DNA of 64,000 bases, taken from contig NZ_PIQC01000001.1 in assembly GCF_003987255.1 (NCBI RefSeq), positions 434,001 to 498,000 on the forward strand. Reading direction: 5' to 3'. Below, one piece after another: positions 9,721 to 17,512 of the stretch. Both the position numbers and the translations under genes were made by a program. The number at the start of each line of letters is the position of its first letter. Positions within the stretch are counted from its first letter, which is position 1. A model generated the notes under the pieces. The model was not told the origin of the DNA, made no database searches, and worked only from the letters and a program-made list of their open reading frames with translations. This DNA comes from Idiomarina ramblicola. GTDB taxonomy: Bacteria; Pseudomonadota; Gammaproteobacteria; Enterobacterales; Alteromonadaceae.

Positions 9721-10254
9721 TCAAGGCAGGGGCTGATAGCCTTTCCAGTCTGGGATCAGCGCCTGTTGCTCGCCGTCAAACTCGAGAGTGACAAAATGAT
9801 TGTCGACAAGGTCAACGCAAAGGCAGTCATCGACAGTCAGTAAATCATCTTTATGGATTAACTCTGCCCCGGCTAAGCCAGCTTGAGAGACCTGCGCGCG
9901 AGCCTGTCTTTTAGCGGCCTCAGGCGAGTCAGCCACGACCACAGTAAAGTCGTGATACTCAGCCAGTTTATTGGTGAAGTAGCCACCGAAGTTCACAAAA
10001 TACAGTTGTTTATTGGCGCGTTGCTCAGGTGGTTCTGACGCCAGATGAATACGATAACCGTCGACATGATGTAACTGTACGAAGCTGTCGAGATGCAAAC
10101 CTTTTTGAGTACCAAACCATTGCCGGCGGATAGCCTCATACGTGTCTTCCATCTTCTTACCGACAACAAAGCGGATATCGTGTAGCTCGATATTAGCTCC
10201 CTGCGCTGTGCCGCCAATGTACACTAAAAAGAGTTTGTTATCGGCTCCGTTCAT
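9721..10254 (-). CDS. DUF1543 domain protein
   Basis: About 177 aa from the ATG at 10254, which has GAGGT six bases upstream; the preceding codon is TTG and less likely. The N-terminal FLVYIGGTAQGANIELHDIRFVVG and the repeated YFVNFGGYFTNKLAEYHDFTVVVA are the duplicated DUF1543 motif (G.G....NIELHD.RFVV), so the protein consists of two related halves. The family has no known function. It lies 21 bp downstream of the metallo-beta-lactamase-fold gene in the opposite sense of numbering, same strand, so they may be co-transcribed. Confidence 0.82.
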   Translation of the reverse strand: MNGADNKLFLVYIGGTAQGANIELHDIRFVVGKKMEDTYEAIRRQWFGTQKGLHLDSFVQLHHVDGYRIHLASEPPEQRANKQLYFVNFGGYFTNKLAEYHDFTVVVADSPEAAKRQARAQVSQAGLAGAELIHKDDLLTVDDCLCVDLVDNHFVTLEFDGEQQALIPDWKGYQPLP

Positions 10255-10278
10255 CAATTTACCTCACTCATTCTCTCA

Positions 10279-11127
10279 CTATCGACGATCAAAATAAGAC
10301 TGGTCATTGAGCGTGTCATAAACGCCTTTAATATTCAGAGGTAACCACTCTTCATACATTTTTAAATCAGAAAACTCATTGAGTTTAATTTCCTGCTGCA
10401 GAGTTTCCAGGCTTTTTCCAGCCAGCATACCATCACGAACTTCTGAATAGAGTGCTTCCAGGTAACTCAAATACTGTTCTACGTCTTCTCTATCACCCAT
10501 TTCAGCATGAGCCCCAACGAACACCTCGAACGGCTGCTCCTCTAACACTTTCTGCGTCGAGTGTATCATTCCGTGAATATCGTATCCGGGAAGCGTCTTA
10601 TAAGGCATACGGCCCAATACAATCCAGTCCGCCACGAAAAGTACATTGCTGGGCATAAAGCGCATGCTGACCGACCCTCTGCCATTATTAGGGCCATAAT
10701 ACGTCATTTCCACGGTGCTTTTGCCCAGCTTAACGTTCAATTCGTCAGTAAATGTCAGGGTAGGCAATGCGGTTGGCGTCTTTGTCCAACGTAAATCTTT
10801 ATCGGCAGAATCGTGCGCAATTACGTCCACATTACTCGTCGCTATTACCTCACCGCCCAATGTATGGTCCACATGGTTATGGCTATAAGCTAAGTAGCGT
10901 ATTGGTTGCTCAAAACGCTCGGAGAGTTCCTTCTTAAGGTAACTGGCGGCATCCGGATTAATTGGGTCGGCGACAAAAATTCCCTGTTCCGTTACCATAA
11001 ACACCGAATGGTAATTTCCTGCAGAAAACCGATAGACATTGCCCTTAACCTTCTCTATTGAATACTCGGCCGCCGCCAGAGTCCCACAAAGACTCAACCA
11101 TAACATCAGGCTAAACAGTGCTTTCAT
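10279..11127 (-). CDS. Exported metallo-beta-lactamase-fold hydrolase
   Basis: A 282-aa protein with a signal peptide (MKALFSLMLWLSLCGTLAAA) and the zinc motif SHNHVDH (H83, H85, D87, H88). Further ligands are probably in VLFVADWIV and VGAHAEMGDRE. The architecture is that of periplasmic MBL-fold hydrolases such as quinoprotein relay-system-associated or beta-lactamase-like proteins; the substrate is unknown and nothing shows that it is an antibiotic resistance enzyme. It sits upstream of DUF1543 and downstream of an oxidoreductase gene on the same strand. Confidence 0.82.
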   Translation of the reverse strand: MKALFSLMLWLSLCGTLAAAEYSIEKVKGNVYRFSAGNYHSVFMVTEQGIFVADPINPDAASYLKKELSERFEQPIRYLAYSHNHVDHTLGGEVIATSNVDVIAHDSADKDLRWTKTPTALPTLTFTDELNVKLGKSTVEMTYYGPNNGRGSVSMRFMPSNVLFVADWIVLGRMPYKTLPGYDIHGMIHSTQKVLEEQPFEVFVGAHAEMGDREDVEQYLSYLEALYSEVRDGMLAGKSLETLQQEIKLNEFSDLKMYEEWLPLNIKGVYDTLNDQSYFDRR

Positions 11128-11181
11128 AATATATTGTTCCCGTTTATCGGTTGAATCTTTCTGGACTCGCTGAACTTCAAC

Positions 11182-12201
11182 TTAAAATTCTACGCAAATT
11201 TTACCGAAGTGTTTGCCCGACTCCTCATAACGAAAAGCGTCAGCCAAATCTTCCAGCGCAAAGGTTTTATCAATGACCGGTTTAATGCCATTAGCATCTA
11301 AGGCGCGCACAAAATCCTTTTGATTATCGCGACTGCCAACAATGAGCCCTTGCAAACGCGCCTGCTTAGCCATTAATTTAGCGGTTGGAACTTGCCCTTC
11401 GCTTCCGGTCAACACACCAATGAGTGCAATATGACCCGCAATAGCGACCGCATTAATAGACTGCGGCAAGGTGCCAGGACCGCCCACTTCAATCACATGG
11501 TCGACACCCCGGCCACCGGTTAATTTACGAACCGTCTTGCCCCATTCCGGATCTTCTTTGTAGTTAATCAGATGATCCGCTCCAAGCTCTTTATACTGCT
11601 TAAGCTTGTCATTAGACGACGATGTCGCAAATACGGTTGCTCCCAGGCTCTTCGCTAACTGGCAGGCAAATACGGACACGCCGCCACTGCCCAGTACCAG
11701 CACTGAGTTACCCGGCTTAATACCACCGTCTACCACCAAAGCTCGCCACGCAGTCAGGCCAGCCGTGGTCAGGGTAGCGGATTCCGCATGACTGTAGTTT
11801 TTAGGCTGATGCGTGAAGAACTGAGTGGGACGCACCACAACTTCCCTCGCATAACCATCAATGCCATCGCCCGGCGTATTGCGGAAGTCGCCCACTGGCG
11901 CCGGTCCGCTTTGCCAAAAAGGGAAAAAGGTTGAAACAACATTGTCCCCTACTTCAAACTCTTCCACACCATCACCAACAGCTTCCACAACGCCGGCTCC
12001 GTCAGACATAGGAATGCGCCCGTCCTCTGTTGGAATAAAGCCGGCCGCAACCCCGTAATCATGGAAATTAAGCGAGCTGGCTTTAACTTTAACGCGAATT
12101 TCTCCCGGCCCGGGCTGGCCAGGGTCTTCCATTTCGGTTACTTGAATATTATCCAGGCCAAACGGTTTTTTGAGCCGTAGCGCTTTAATCTTCTCAGTCA
12201 T
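11182..12201 (-). CDS. MDR-family zinc-type alcohol dehydrogenase/quinone oxidoreductase
   Basis: A 339-aa cytosolic oxidoreductase of the medium-chain dehydrogenase/reductase superfamily. The GroES-like N-terminal half has PGPGEIRVKVKASSLNFHD and MSDGAGVVEAVGDGV; the Rossmann half has VLVLGSGGVSVFACQLAKSLGA for NAD(P)H. The catalytic-zinc Cys/His of true alcohol dehydrogenases are missing, which points to the NADPH-dependent quinone oxidoreductase (QOR-like) branch. The substrate is not evident. Confidence 0.83.
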   Translation of the reverse strand: MTEKIKALRLKKPFGLDNIQVTEMEDPGQPGPGEIRVKVKASSLNFHDYGVAAGFIPTEDGRIPMSDGAGVVEAVGDGVEEFEVGDNVVSTFFPFWQSGPAPVGDFRNTPGDGIDGYAREVVVRPTQFFTHQPKNYSHAESATLTTAGLTAWRALVVDGGIKPGNSVLVLGSGGVSVFACQLAKSLGATVFATSSSNDKLKQYKELGADHLINYKEDPEWGKTVRKLTGGRGVDHVIEVGGPGTLPQSINAVAIAGHIALIGVLTGSEGQVPTAKLMAKQARLQGLIVGSRDNQKDFVRALDANGIKPVIDKTFALEDLADAFRYEESGKHFGKICVEF

Positions 12202-12275
12202 GTTGGTAGTCCTTTAACTAGAGTGTGTGTTCAATTGTAGTTCTTATGGGGGGGTATTGGATCATAACTAACGGA

Positions 12276-12722
12276 CTAATTTCGGATATCCCGAATATGC
12301 TTGGACAAACGCCAGATAAAGAACAAGTAAAAAATTAACATTGTTACTAACGAATATGGGCCAACGTGGTCGGTTTCTTTACCGTAATAAGTGGCATCAC
12401 CATATAAACTAACCACACCCAGAATAATGGCTAAGGGTATTAGCCGTATACCAACCACCCAGCCTATTGAAAGAAACTTATCTAGAAAACGACTTCCCTC
12501 ATTACCACCATTCGACCTATACGCCGTTACAAACATCACTAAGAAAAGCGCAGCCTCTACTGCCATTTGAACGTTGAGCCATATAGATTCTGGATATGTA
12601 ACTAACAGAACTCCCAAATAAGTTAATACGACACTTGCAATGGCATATACAAGACTATCCTTTTCCTGATACTGACCCGAGGTGTGTTGTTCCTTTAAAG
12701 AATTGATATTCACAAAATACAT
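12276..12722 (-). CDS. Four-helix membrane protein, unknown
   Basis: A 148-aa protein with four likely transmembrane helices (about 25-45, 53-68, 83-105 and 125-142) and a charged loop YGDATYYGKETDHVGPY between helices 3 and 4. I recognise no family. It is a single gene between the oxidoreductase and the SMR exporter, all on the minus strand. Confidence 0.65.
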   Translation of the reverse strand: MYFVNINSLKEQHTSGQYQEKDSLVYAIASVVLTYLGVLLVTYPESIWLNVQMAVEAALFLVMFVTAYRSNGGNEGSRFLDKFLSIGWVVGIRLIPLAIILGVVSLYGDATYYGKETDHVGPYSLVTMLIFYLFFIWRLSKHIRDIRN

Positions 12723-12823
12723 TTTTCTAAACCATCCCTGCTGTTAAGTAATTGTTATATCTCAAAGCTTTAGACTAAAGCAGGTACTGTTATGATTCAA
12801 ATTCAGCAGGTTATATATAAAGT

Positions 12824-13141
12824 TTAGCTGGCAAGTTTAAGGACGATAACACCAGCAACTATCAGAGCTACGCCTGCGTAGCGAGCTAAGGAGGAAGGGT
12901 CACCGAAGCAAAGCACGCCGACCAGAAAGGTGCCGGCAGCGCCAATGCCCGTCCATACTGCGTAAGCAGTACCGATTGGTATTTCGCGTTGGGCTAACCA
13001 GAGCATCACGCCGCTAAACAGCATAAAAATAATAGCAATGCCGATGCCGAGCCAGCGAGTCTCCGGTTCCTGCGATACTTTTAAACCAACAGGCCAGCCT
13101 ATTTCGAGCAGTCCGGCTATTACTAGGTATATCCAGGCCAT
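12824..13141 (-). CDS. SMR-family exporter, SugE/Gdx type
   Basis: About 105 aa from the ATG at 13141 (MAWIYLVIAGLLEIGW). This ATG has GAGGAG eight bases upstream; the in-frame ATG six bases earlier is too close to it. Four transmembrane helices, the membrane Glu in GLLEIGW and the GTAYAVWTGIGAAGTF signature mark the small multidrug resistance family. The VWTGIG form is that of SugE/Gdx proteins, known as guanidinium/H+ antiporters. I see no guanidine riboswitch in its short upstream region, which is cut off by the island junction 85 bp away. Confidence 0.85.
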   Translation of the reverse strand: MAWIYLVIAGLLEIGWPVGLKVSQEPETRWLGIGIAIIFMLFSGVMLWLAQREIPIGTAYAVWTGIGAAGTFLVGVLCFGDPSSLARYAGVALIVAGVIVLKLAS

Positions 13142-13193
13142 GTTCATGGCTCCTCTGTTGTATCAGGAACTTCGACTGCGATAATAGCAGGCA

Positions 13194-13225
13194 CAAAAAA
13201 GCCGCTCAAATGAGCGGCTTTTTAT
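13194..13225. terminator. Orphaned original ssrA terminator
   Basis: A perfect GCCGCTCA..TGAGCGGC stem flanked by A6 and T5 runs, so it works in both directions. It directly abuts attL. In the ancestral order, before the island inserted, this hairpin would have followed the ssrA 3' end on the minus strand and was presumably its terminator (inference). Confidence 0.7.
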
Positions 13226-13226
13226 T

Positions 13227-13252
13227 TGGAATTGGTGGAGCTGGCGGGAGTT
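13227..13252. repeat. attL: 26-bp copy of the ssrA 3' end
   Basis: Identical over 26 bases to 36,375-36,400, which is the 3' end of the intact tmRNA gene including its CCA. No other part of ssrA is present here, so this is a duplicated attachment core, marking the left end of the island. Confidence 0.92.
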
Positions 13253-13307
13253 TTGTTTTAGACTTAATGACTTGATAATATTAAATATTTTAATAAAGCT
13301 AAATATT

Positions 13308-13333
13308 TTGGAATACAATCTGGAATACTAAAA
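13308..13333. repeat. Left-arm TTGGAATAC direct repeat pair
   Basis: Two TGGAATAC units 11 bp apart, 24 of 26 bases identical and in the same orientation as 36,235-36,260 beside the integrase. Position just inside attL fits arm-type integrase or excisionase binding sites. Confidence 0.6.
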
Positions 13334-13380
13334 TCTATTCTAAGCCCTAGCCAGCAAATACTATTTTCATCAAACGTAAA

Positions 13381-14646
13381 TCATCTTTCGCTTATCCACT
13401 GAAACTCATGATCTAAAACAGAGTCAGGTTCGACGTTTCCCGTTATTGCCAGGGCAACTGTTTCTCGGAATTTTTTGATTGATCTCATCCTTTCAATATC
13501 TTGGAACCTATTTGGTCGGCGACTCGGCGCATTACCTTTTAGCCCCTCTACATCAAGGTAGTGATTAAGCTTTTCTAAATCATATTCTTCAAAGAGCTTT
13601 ATGACCATAGACTGAAGATTCTCACACAGTTTCACTATCTCAGAAAACCGCTCATCATCAAACTCAATATCTTTAACTTGCTTAGCCAGTTCGCTCCTGT
13701 GAGAGTTCACTTGCCTTCTCAAATGATCACACTCTTGTCTTAGGCTTTTCGCCTCCACGTTTTCACGATACCAACTGTATGCATCGTCGACCAGCTTACC
13801 AATCAGCAGCTCCTCTGATCTGATATCATCATGCTTATATACAGCACTTCTGTATTGTCTCAATCGGGACTCAATCGTCTCACTCAAGTAAATGAAGTCT
13901 TCTATCATCAAATCATCAGAGTAATCACCTAGTCTAGTGTCTGATATCGGGTCTTTTAAACGTTCAAAACTATCTGTGTTAGCGACAGACTTTCCAACGT
14001 CGTATAATACCCCTTCTTTCTCCATGACTCGGACAAACTCATGAGTCGTAAGAATTGGTTTACTGTCTCTTCTTCTTGCAATTGAAATGTTTAGCTTCTT
14101 AACGATAGCTTTTATACGCTGAACCAGCTGTTCTTCGTTAGGAAATGCTCGTGTGCCAAAGATTAAATCCCCTACTCGATTGAACTTCGCATATGAGCGG
14201 GCTATTTGCTCTGAGGTCAGCTTAGCCCCCTTTTTATCAGAAAGGTCATAAAGAGAGTCGACATTAGCTTGTTCCTCAATCAAGGCCTCTACTATCTTCT
14301 CTTTTGGAACCTCAAGCTTAGCTGCTAAGCCATCTAACTTGTCGACCGCAGATTTTGATAAGCGGTAAGTCCTATCAACATACTCTCTTTTATCGCGTCT
14401 CTTTTGCCTTTGCCGGTAGGACTCAGAAAGATTTCTGAGAAGCTGATAATGTATTGGGTCAGCCTGCTGATAAAACTTAATGACAATCCGTTTAGCTGCT
14501 TCCCGAGTGTCCTCTCCTGAATTCCTGTGAATCGATATATTCCTACTAGTTAAGTACCGAACCAACCAGGCACCATCCTGGTCCTTTTTGGGGTCAAGCT
14601 TTTTGATCCACTCAGGTACTTCATCACCATGTACATCTTCCTTCAT
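13381..14646 (-). CDS. MatP-like ribbon-helix-helix protein, long form
   Basis: A 421-aa charged protein of the island. Residues about 20-105 (EWIKKLDPKKDQDGAWLVRYL, then QRQKRRDKREYVDRTYRLSKS, AVDKLDGLAAKLEVPKEKIVEALIEEQ) follow the plan of MatP: an N-terminal helical part with W..RYL, a basic stretch, then a ribbon-helix-helix strand and two helices. True MatP is about 150 aa; here about 300 extra, mostly alpha-helical residues follow, with a coiled-coil-like stretch (SLRQECDHLRRQVNSHRSELAKQV). The MatP resemblance is my inference from pattern. It is alone at the left end, reading toward attL. The RBS is GGGAG 12 bases from the ATG. Possible roles are element segregation or regulation. Confidence 0.6.
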   Translation of the reverse strand: MKEDVHGDEVPEWIKKLDPKKDQDGAWLVRYLTSRNISIHRNSGEDTREAAKRIVIKFYQQADPIHYQLLRNLSESYRQRQKRRDKREYVDRTYRLSKSAVDKLDGLAAKLEVPKEKIVEALIEEQANVDSLYDLSDKKGAKLTSEQIARSYAKFNRVGDLIFGTRAFPNEEQLVQRIKAIVKKLNISIARRRDSKPILTTHEFVRVMEKEGVLYDVGKSVANTDSFERLKDPISDTRLGDYSDDLMIEDFIYLSETIESRLRQYRSAVYKHDDIRSEELLIGKLVDDAYSWYRENVEAKSLRQECDHLRRQVNSHRSELAKQVKDIEFDDERFSEIVKLCENLQSMVIKLFEEYDLEKLNHYLDVEGLKGNAPSRRPNRFQDIERMRSIKKFRETVALAITGNVEPDSVLDHEFQWISER

Positions 14647-15075
14647 TAGTCCAGTCTACTCCCTTAGAAAAAGGTCAATAAAAAATTCATTTATAGAGAA
14701 TTTAAAAGTTTTCAACAACATTAACAACTTGTTGCAAACAAGTTTTTTATTAAGTCTTATAATCACTATTATCAATGCTTTTGTGCAGCCATAGGTACAC
14801 GAAAATCATAAACTATCACACAATAAGATCATAAAAAATAATAAAGTTAAATGAAGATTTACGGTTGGAAACTAGGCGGAGCTATACGTGTGGTTTGTCG
14901 GTAATAGTAATATATACAACAATTACTACTACCACTGTTTACATCATTCATTGGTACGTCTAGTAACCAATACTTAGCCAGTGATGAGGTAAGCCCCAAA
15001 GCTTACCGTCTGACTCATGGTTAAAAGTTACAGGATCAGATCTCCTATGACTCAACAACGATCTAGGAGGTCAAA
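14647..15075. other. AT-rich intergenic region at the replication-gene end
   Basis: No gene seen. It separates the divergent MatP-like and YagK/YfjJ-like genes. It holds a hairpin AACTTGT/ACAAGTT with a T6 tail at 14,726-14,750, a 6-bp inverted repeat ATTGGT/ACCAAT at 14,950-14,971, and the 23-nt shared element at 15,016. A regulatory or origin-like role is possible but not shown. Confidence 0.4.
15016..15038 (+). promoter_or_regulatory. Shared 23-nt element, copy 1
   Basis: CATGGTTA-N4-TTACAGGATCA, 38 bp before the YagK/YfjJ-like gene. The same element with a different 4-nt centre occurs at 16,376 before alpA (19 of 23 identical). Two conserved halves around a variable centre suggest a protein binding site. 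Confidence 0.5.
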
Positions 15076-15765
15076 ATGAATCAACCCAAACGCAGTAAAT
15101 ACAACCCTAACCACATCCCTTGCTACGGCCCCCGATATAAAGGCTTCGATATGTGGAAGCAGAATGCTCCTTACATTGAGCAGTACCTGGATAAGTTGTA
15201 CGAGGTGTTCCAAAGGAGCTTTTACAATCATCCTCGAACACTAGTGGTGTGTTTTGACTTGCACTTACCTTTTTACAGTCAGCATAGCTTGGTTCGGAAT
15301 CCAATAACGGAGTTCATTGAGAACATCAAACGAGGCATCAAAAGTTATCAACTGAAGCAGCAACGGGAAAAGAAACGGATACACCATACGCAAATCGAGT
15401 ATGTCGCCAAGGTAGAGCAAACCATTGAGAGCCCGCTAGAGCATTACCACGTCGTTTTGTTCCTCAACAAGGATACCTTTTACAATGTCGGTAACTTAAG
15501 CCATGAGGACAGGACTCAGCTCGGTAGAATCATTCGTCATGCTTGGTTGAAAGTACACGGGATATCCACTGATTCAACAGCGGCGTTACTACATGCTTCA
15601 AATCCCGTCAGTTATTCATTGGTAGGACCGTTAACCTGCCTTAATAAGCAACACGAGGTGGTGTTTAAGCGTATCAGTTATCTGTGCAAAGAAGCGACAA
15701 CCAAGTATCAGGGACGACACCAGTCGTTTTACAGCAGTAATGCAAAAAATAAAGCGCCAGCATAA
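15076..15765 (+). CDS. YagK/YfjJ (inovirus Gp2-like) domain protein
   Basis: A 229-aa basic protein. The core LEHYHVVLFLNKDTFYNVGNL, an RHAWLKV block and the C-terminal ISYLCKEATTKYQG match the YagK/YfjJ C-terminal domain, the inovirus Gp2-like family found in filamentous phages and P4-like islands. An early TLVVCFDLHLP strand and the HYH motif recall HUH-type replication proteins, so a role in element replication is likely but inferred. The RBS TAGGAGG lies seven bases before the ATG. CP4-57 of E. coli carries the relative yfjJ. Confidence 0.8.
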   Translation: MNQPKRSKYNPNHIPCYGPRYKGFDMWKQNAPYIEQYLDKLYEVFQRSFYNHPRTLVVCFDLHLPFYSQHSLVRNPITEFIENIKRGIKSYQLKQQREKKRIHHTQIEYVAKVEQTIESPLEHYHVVLFLNKDTFYNVGNLSHEDRTQLGRIIRHAWLKVHGISTDSTAALLHASNPVSYSLVGPLTCLNKQHEVVFKRISYLCKEATTKYQGRHQSFYSSNAKNKAPA

Positions 15766-15828
15766 GCCATTAAGCAACGTAGAAAAGGCCCAGGGAAAAC
15801 CTCTTCTACGCGCTTAGCGGCATTACAA

Positions 15829-16302
15829 CTACAACAACCCCCTTTCAGCAAACGAAACCGTGTCTTGGCCTACTACAATGTGGTCAAGCACGGGGACGTC
15901 TATGTGATTGAGCGCGTCCTTGATACGCGTCGTTACACGCTTGTCAGCTTCCGATGGCTCAGTCATACCCGAAGGATGGTTGTGCGCCAAGATGATGGCT
16001 GCAGAATTTTTCTGAAGCACTTCTTCCATGACTTCACGGGGATACACCGGCGCTGCGTTAATGGTCCCGAAGAACAGTTCCTTGTATTCGATTAAGCGAT
16101 GCTGTGAGTCCATCAGCATCACAGCGAATACTTCGCGCTTTTGATGCGCCAGCTTGTATCTCAAGAAGTCTTTTGCCGCAGACGGGCTGGTAAAGCCCTC
16201 CCCCTTCAAAAACTTCGTCTCCAGGATCTCAGACGCTTTATTCAGCACATCGCGCTCAGTCATCGGCTCATTCGTTACATACTCGGCATTTTGCTCGTGC
16301 AT
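15829..16302 (-). CDS. RadC-like JAB/MPN domain protein
   Basis: A 157-aa protein with the RadC C-terminal metal motif: Glu in YKELFFGT, then AHNHPSG...PSEADKRVT (HxH plus Asp), the JAMM/MPN zinc site. The N-terminal helix-hairpin-helix part of chromosomal RadC is absent, as in the short RadC-like proteins (e.g. YfjY, YeeS) of P4-like islands. Despite the name, a repair role is not established. It is on the opposite strand from its neighbours. Confidence 0.88.
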   Translation of the reverse strand: MHEQNAEYVTNEPMTERDVLNKASEILETKFLKGEGFTSPSAAKDFLRYKLAHQKREVFAVMLMDSQHRLIEYKELFFGTINAAPVYPREVMEEVLQKNSAAIILAHNHPSGMTEPSEADKRVTTRIKDALNHIDVPVLDHIVVGQDTVSFAERGLL

Positions 16303-16375
16303 TTTGTGTCTCCATGTTTTTAATTCTTCAATGCACGTGCGTGATATAGGCCTGAAATCGATTGGAATCTCAGTC

Positions 16376-16398
16376 CATGGTTATTTCTTACAGGATCA
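16376..16398 (+). promoter_or_regulatory. Shared 23-nt element, copy 2
   Basis: CATGGTTA-N4-TTACAGGATCA, 39 bp before the AlpA start; matches copy 1 at 15,016 except for the central four bases. Both copies lie at almost the same distance from the gene start (37 and 39 bp), which favours a regulatory role. Confidence 0.5.
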
Positions 16399-16437
16399 AC
16401 TCATCCCATGAGAGAAACCAAAATCGGGAGAAAACTC

Positions 16438-16650
16438 ATGCGATTAATACGATTAAACGAAGTCAAAGCCAAAGTTGGTCTAAGCCGTTCCACCATCTAC
16501 CGTCTGATGCAGGAAGATAGCTTTCCTAAATCAATTATCCTGGCAGGCCGGTCAGCGGCTTGGATTGAATCAGAGATTGATGAATGGATTTTACAGCAGG
16601 TCCGCGAAGTTCGTGGAGCTGATTGGGAGGAATCACGTCATGCGGTTTGA
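16438..16650 (+). CDS. alpA: AlpA-family excision regulator
   Basis: A 70-aa winged-helix/MerR-like DNA-binding protein: RLNEVKAKVGLSRSTIYRLMQEDSFPKSI (helix-turn-helix) then the WIESEIDEWI wing typical of AlpA. In P4-like elements AlpA promotes integrase expression or excision. I choose the ATG at 16,438, with GGGAG eight bases upstream; the frame opens 30 bases earlier without an RBS. It overlaps the next gene by 11 bases. Confidence 0.85.
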   Translation: MRLIRLNEVKAKVGLSRSTIYRLMQEDSFPKSIILAGRSAAWIESEIDEWILQQVREVRGADWEESRHAV

Positions 16651-17272
16651 TTTTACAACAGGATATAGCGATACCGTCCGTAAATTGGGTATTTGCACGG
16701 TAAATCAGCGTGACCCATTAACGGGCCGCACTAACGTTGTTCAAATGCACGAGGTATACGACGAGGAGCAGTTTAAACAATGGTTAAACATGCCACCAGT
16801 AACATTTGAGCTGCTCGACTCAATACTGGCAACAATACCTATCAACCAATGGAGCGAGACGAACGACCGAAAGCTTCGGCAATACATGCTGCCAATCGTC
16901 ATTAGTAGTTTTAAGGTCGCTGCTCATGCCTGCGACCCTGCTCTTCACATTGCATCGACTGCAAGGGAGATAGCTTACTTTGTATCAAGCGATAGCGACG
17001 ACGATAACAAAGAGCTGGCGCTATTTATCGGCAAGCTAATAACGGTCTACCTCAGAGCTCAAGGGCAAAACATGCCAAAAACAGTCCGGCCTGAGCTGCT
17101 TGAGGCTATTCAACGGCAAGAAGCAGGTATCATTCATCGTGTCATCAACTCGAACCTATTGGGTATCAGCCCTCACCCACACCGGAAATACGTGGGCGAG
17201 ACCAAACGGCAGGTTATTGACGATACACATGAGAGCAACGAATTAAGTGACTCAAACCACATAACCGCTTAG
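16640..17272 (+). CDS. Island protein co-transcribed with alpA, unknown
   Basis: 210 aa from the ATG at 16,640 (MRFDFTTGYSDTVRKLG), which overlaps the alpA stop by 11 bases and has GGAGGAA upstream inside alpA. It is a soluble, mainly helical protein with no motif I recognise and no membrane segment or signal. The tight coupling to alpA suggests a role in control or replication of the element. Unrecognised. Confidence 0.7.
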   Translation: MRFDFTTGYSDTVRKLGICTVNQRDPLTGRTNVVQMHEVYDEEQFKQWLNMPPVTFELLDSILATIPINQWSETNDRKLRQYMLPIVISSFKVAAHACDPALHIASTAREIAYFVSSDSDDDNKELALFIGKLITVYLRAQGQNMPKTVRPELLEAIQRQEAGIIHRVINSNLLGISPHPHRKYVGETKRQVIDDTHESNELSDSNHITA

Positions 17273-17429
17273 GTGGCAGCAAGCATAACCAATGACATCA
17301 AGTTAAACGCTTAATCATCACCCTACCCTTAACTTGCGTGACAACACCTGACAGGTGTCGAAAGGCAACCTTTCCGACAACCTCTTCTAACGACTCAAAC
17401 TGTCGCATCACGCGTTTAAGATTGTACCC

Positions 17430-17457
17430 GTGACATCAATGTAAACCGTGGCATAAT
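17430..17457 (+). promoter_or_regulatory. Promoter with shared TGACATCA/CCGTGGCATAAT layout (A)
   Basis: -35 GTGACA and -10 CATAAT with a 16-bp spacer; TGACATCA overlaps the -35 and CCGTGG abuts the -10. The same layout is found at 22,269 before a lipoprotein gene. A further TGACATCA lies at 17,293-17,300. It is 55 bp before the nuclease start codon. Confidence 0.55.
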
Positions 17458-17512
17458 AACTGCAATTTACGGATGACAGTTTCATGTATAAAGTATTAGC
17501 AAGGAGCATCTT

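Noticed and set aside
10279-11127. Metallo-beta-lactamase as an antibiotic resistance gene
   Set aside because: The zinc motif only shows the fold; nothing supports lactamase activity.
12824-13226. Guanidine riboswitch before the SugE/Gdx-type gene
   Set aside because: The short leader has no paired ACGG hairpins or other guanidine-riboswitch signs; the only hairpin is the terminator by attL.
15829-16302. RadC as a DNA-repair gene
   Set aside because: Only the JAMM part is present, and this short form belongs to mobile elements; a repair role is not established.
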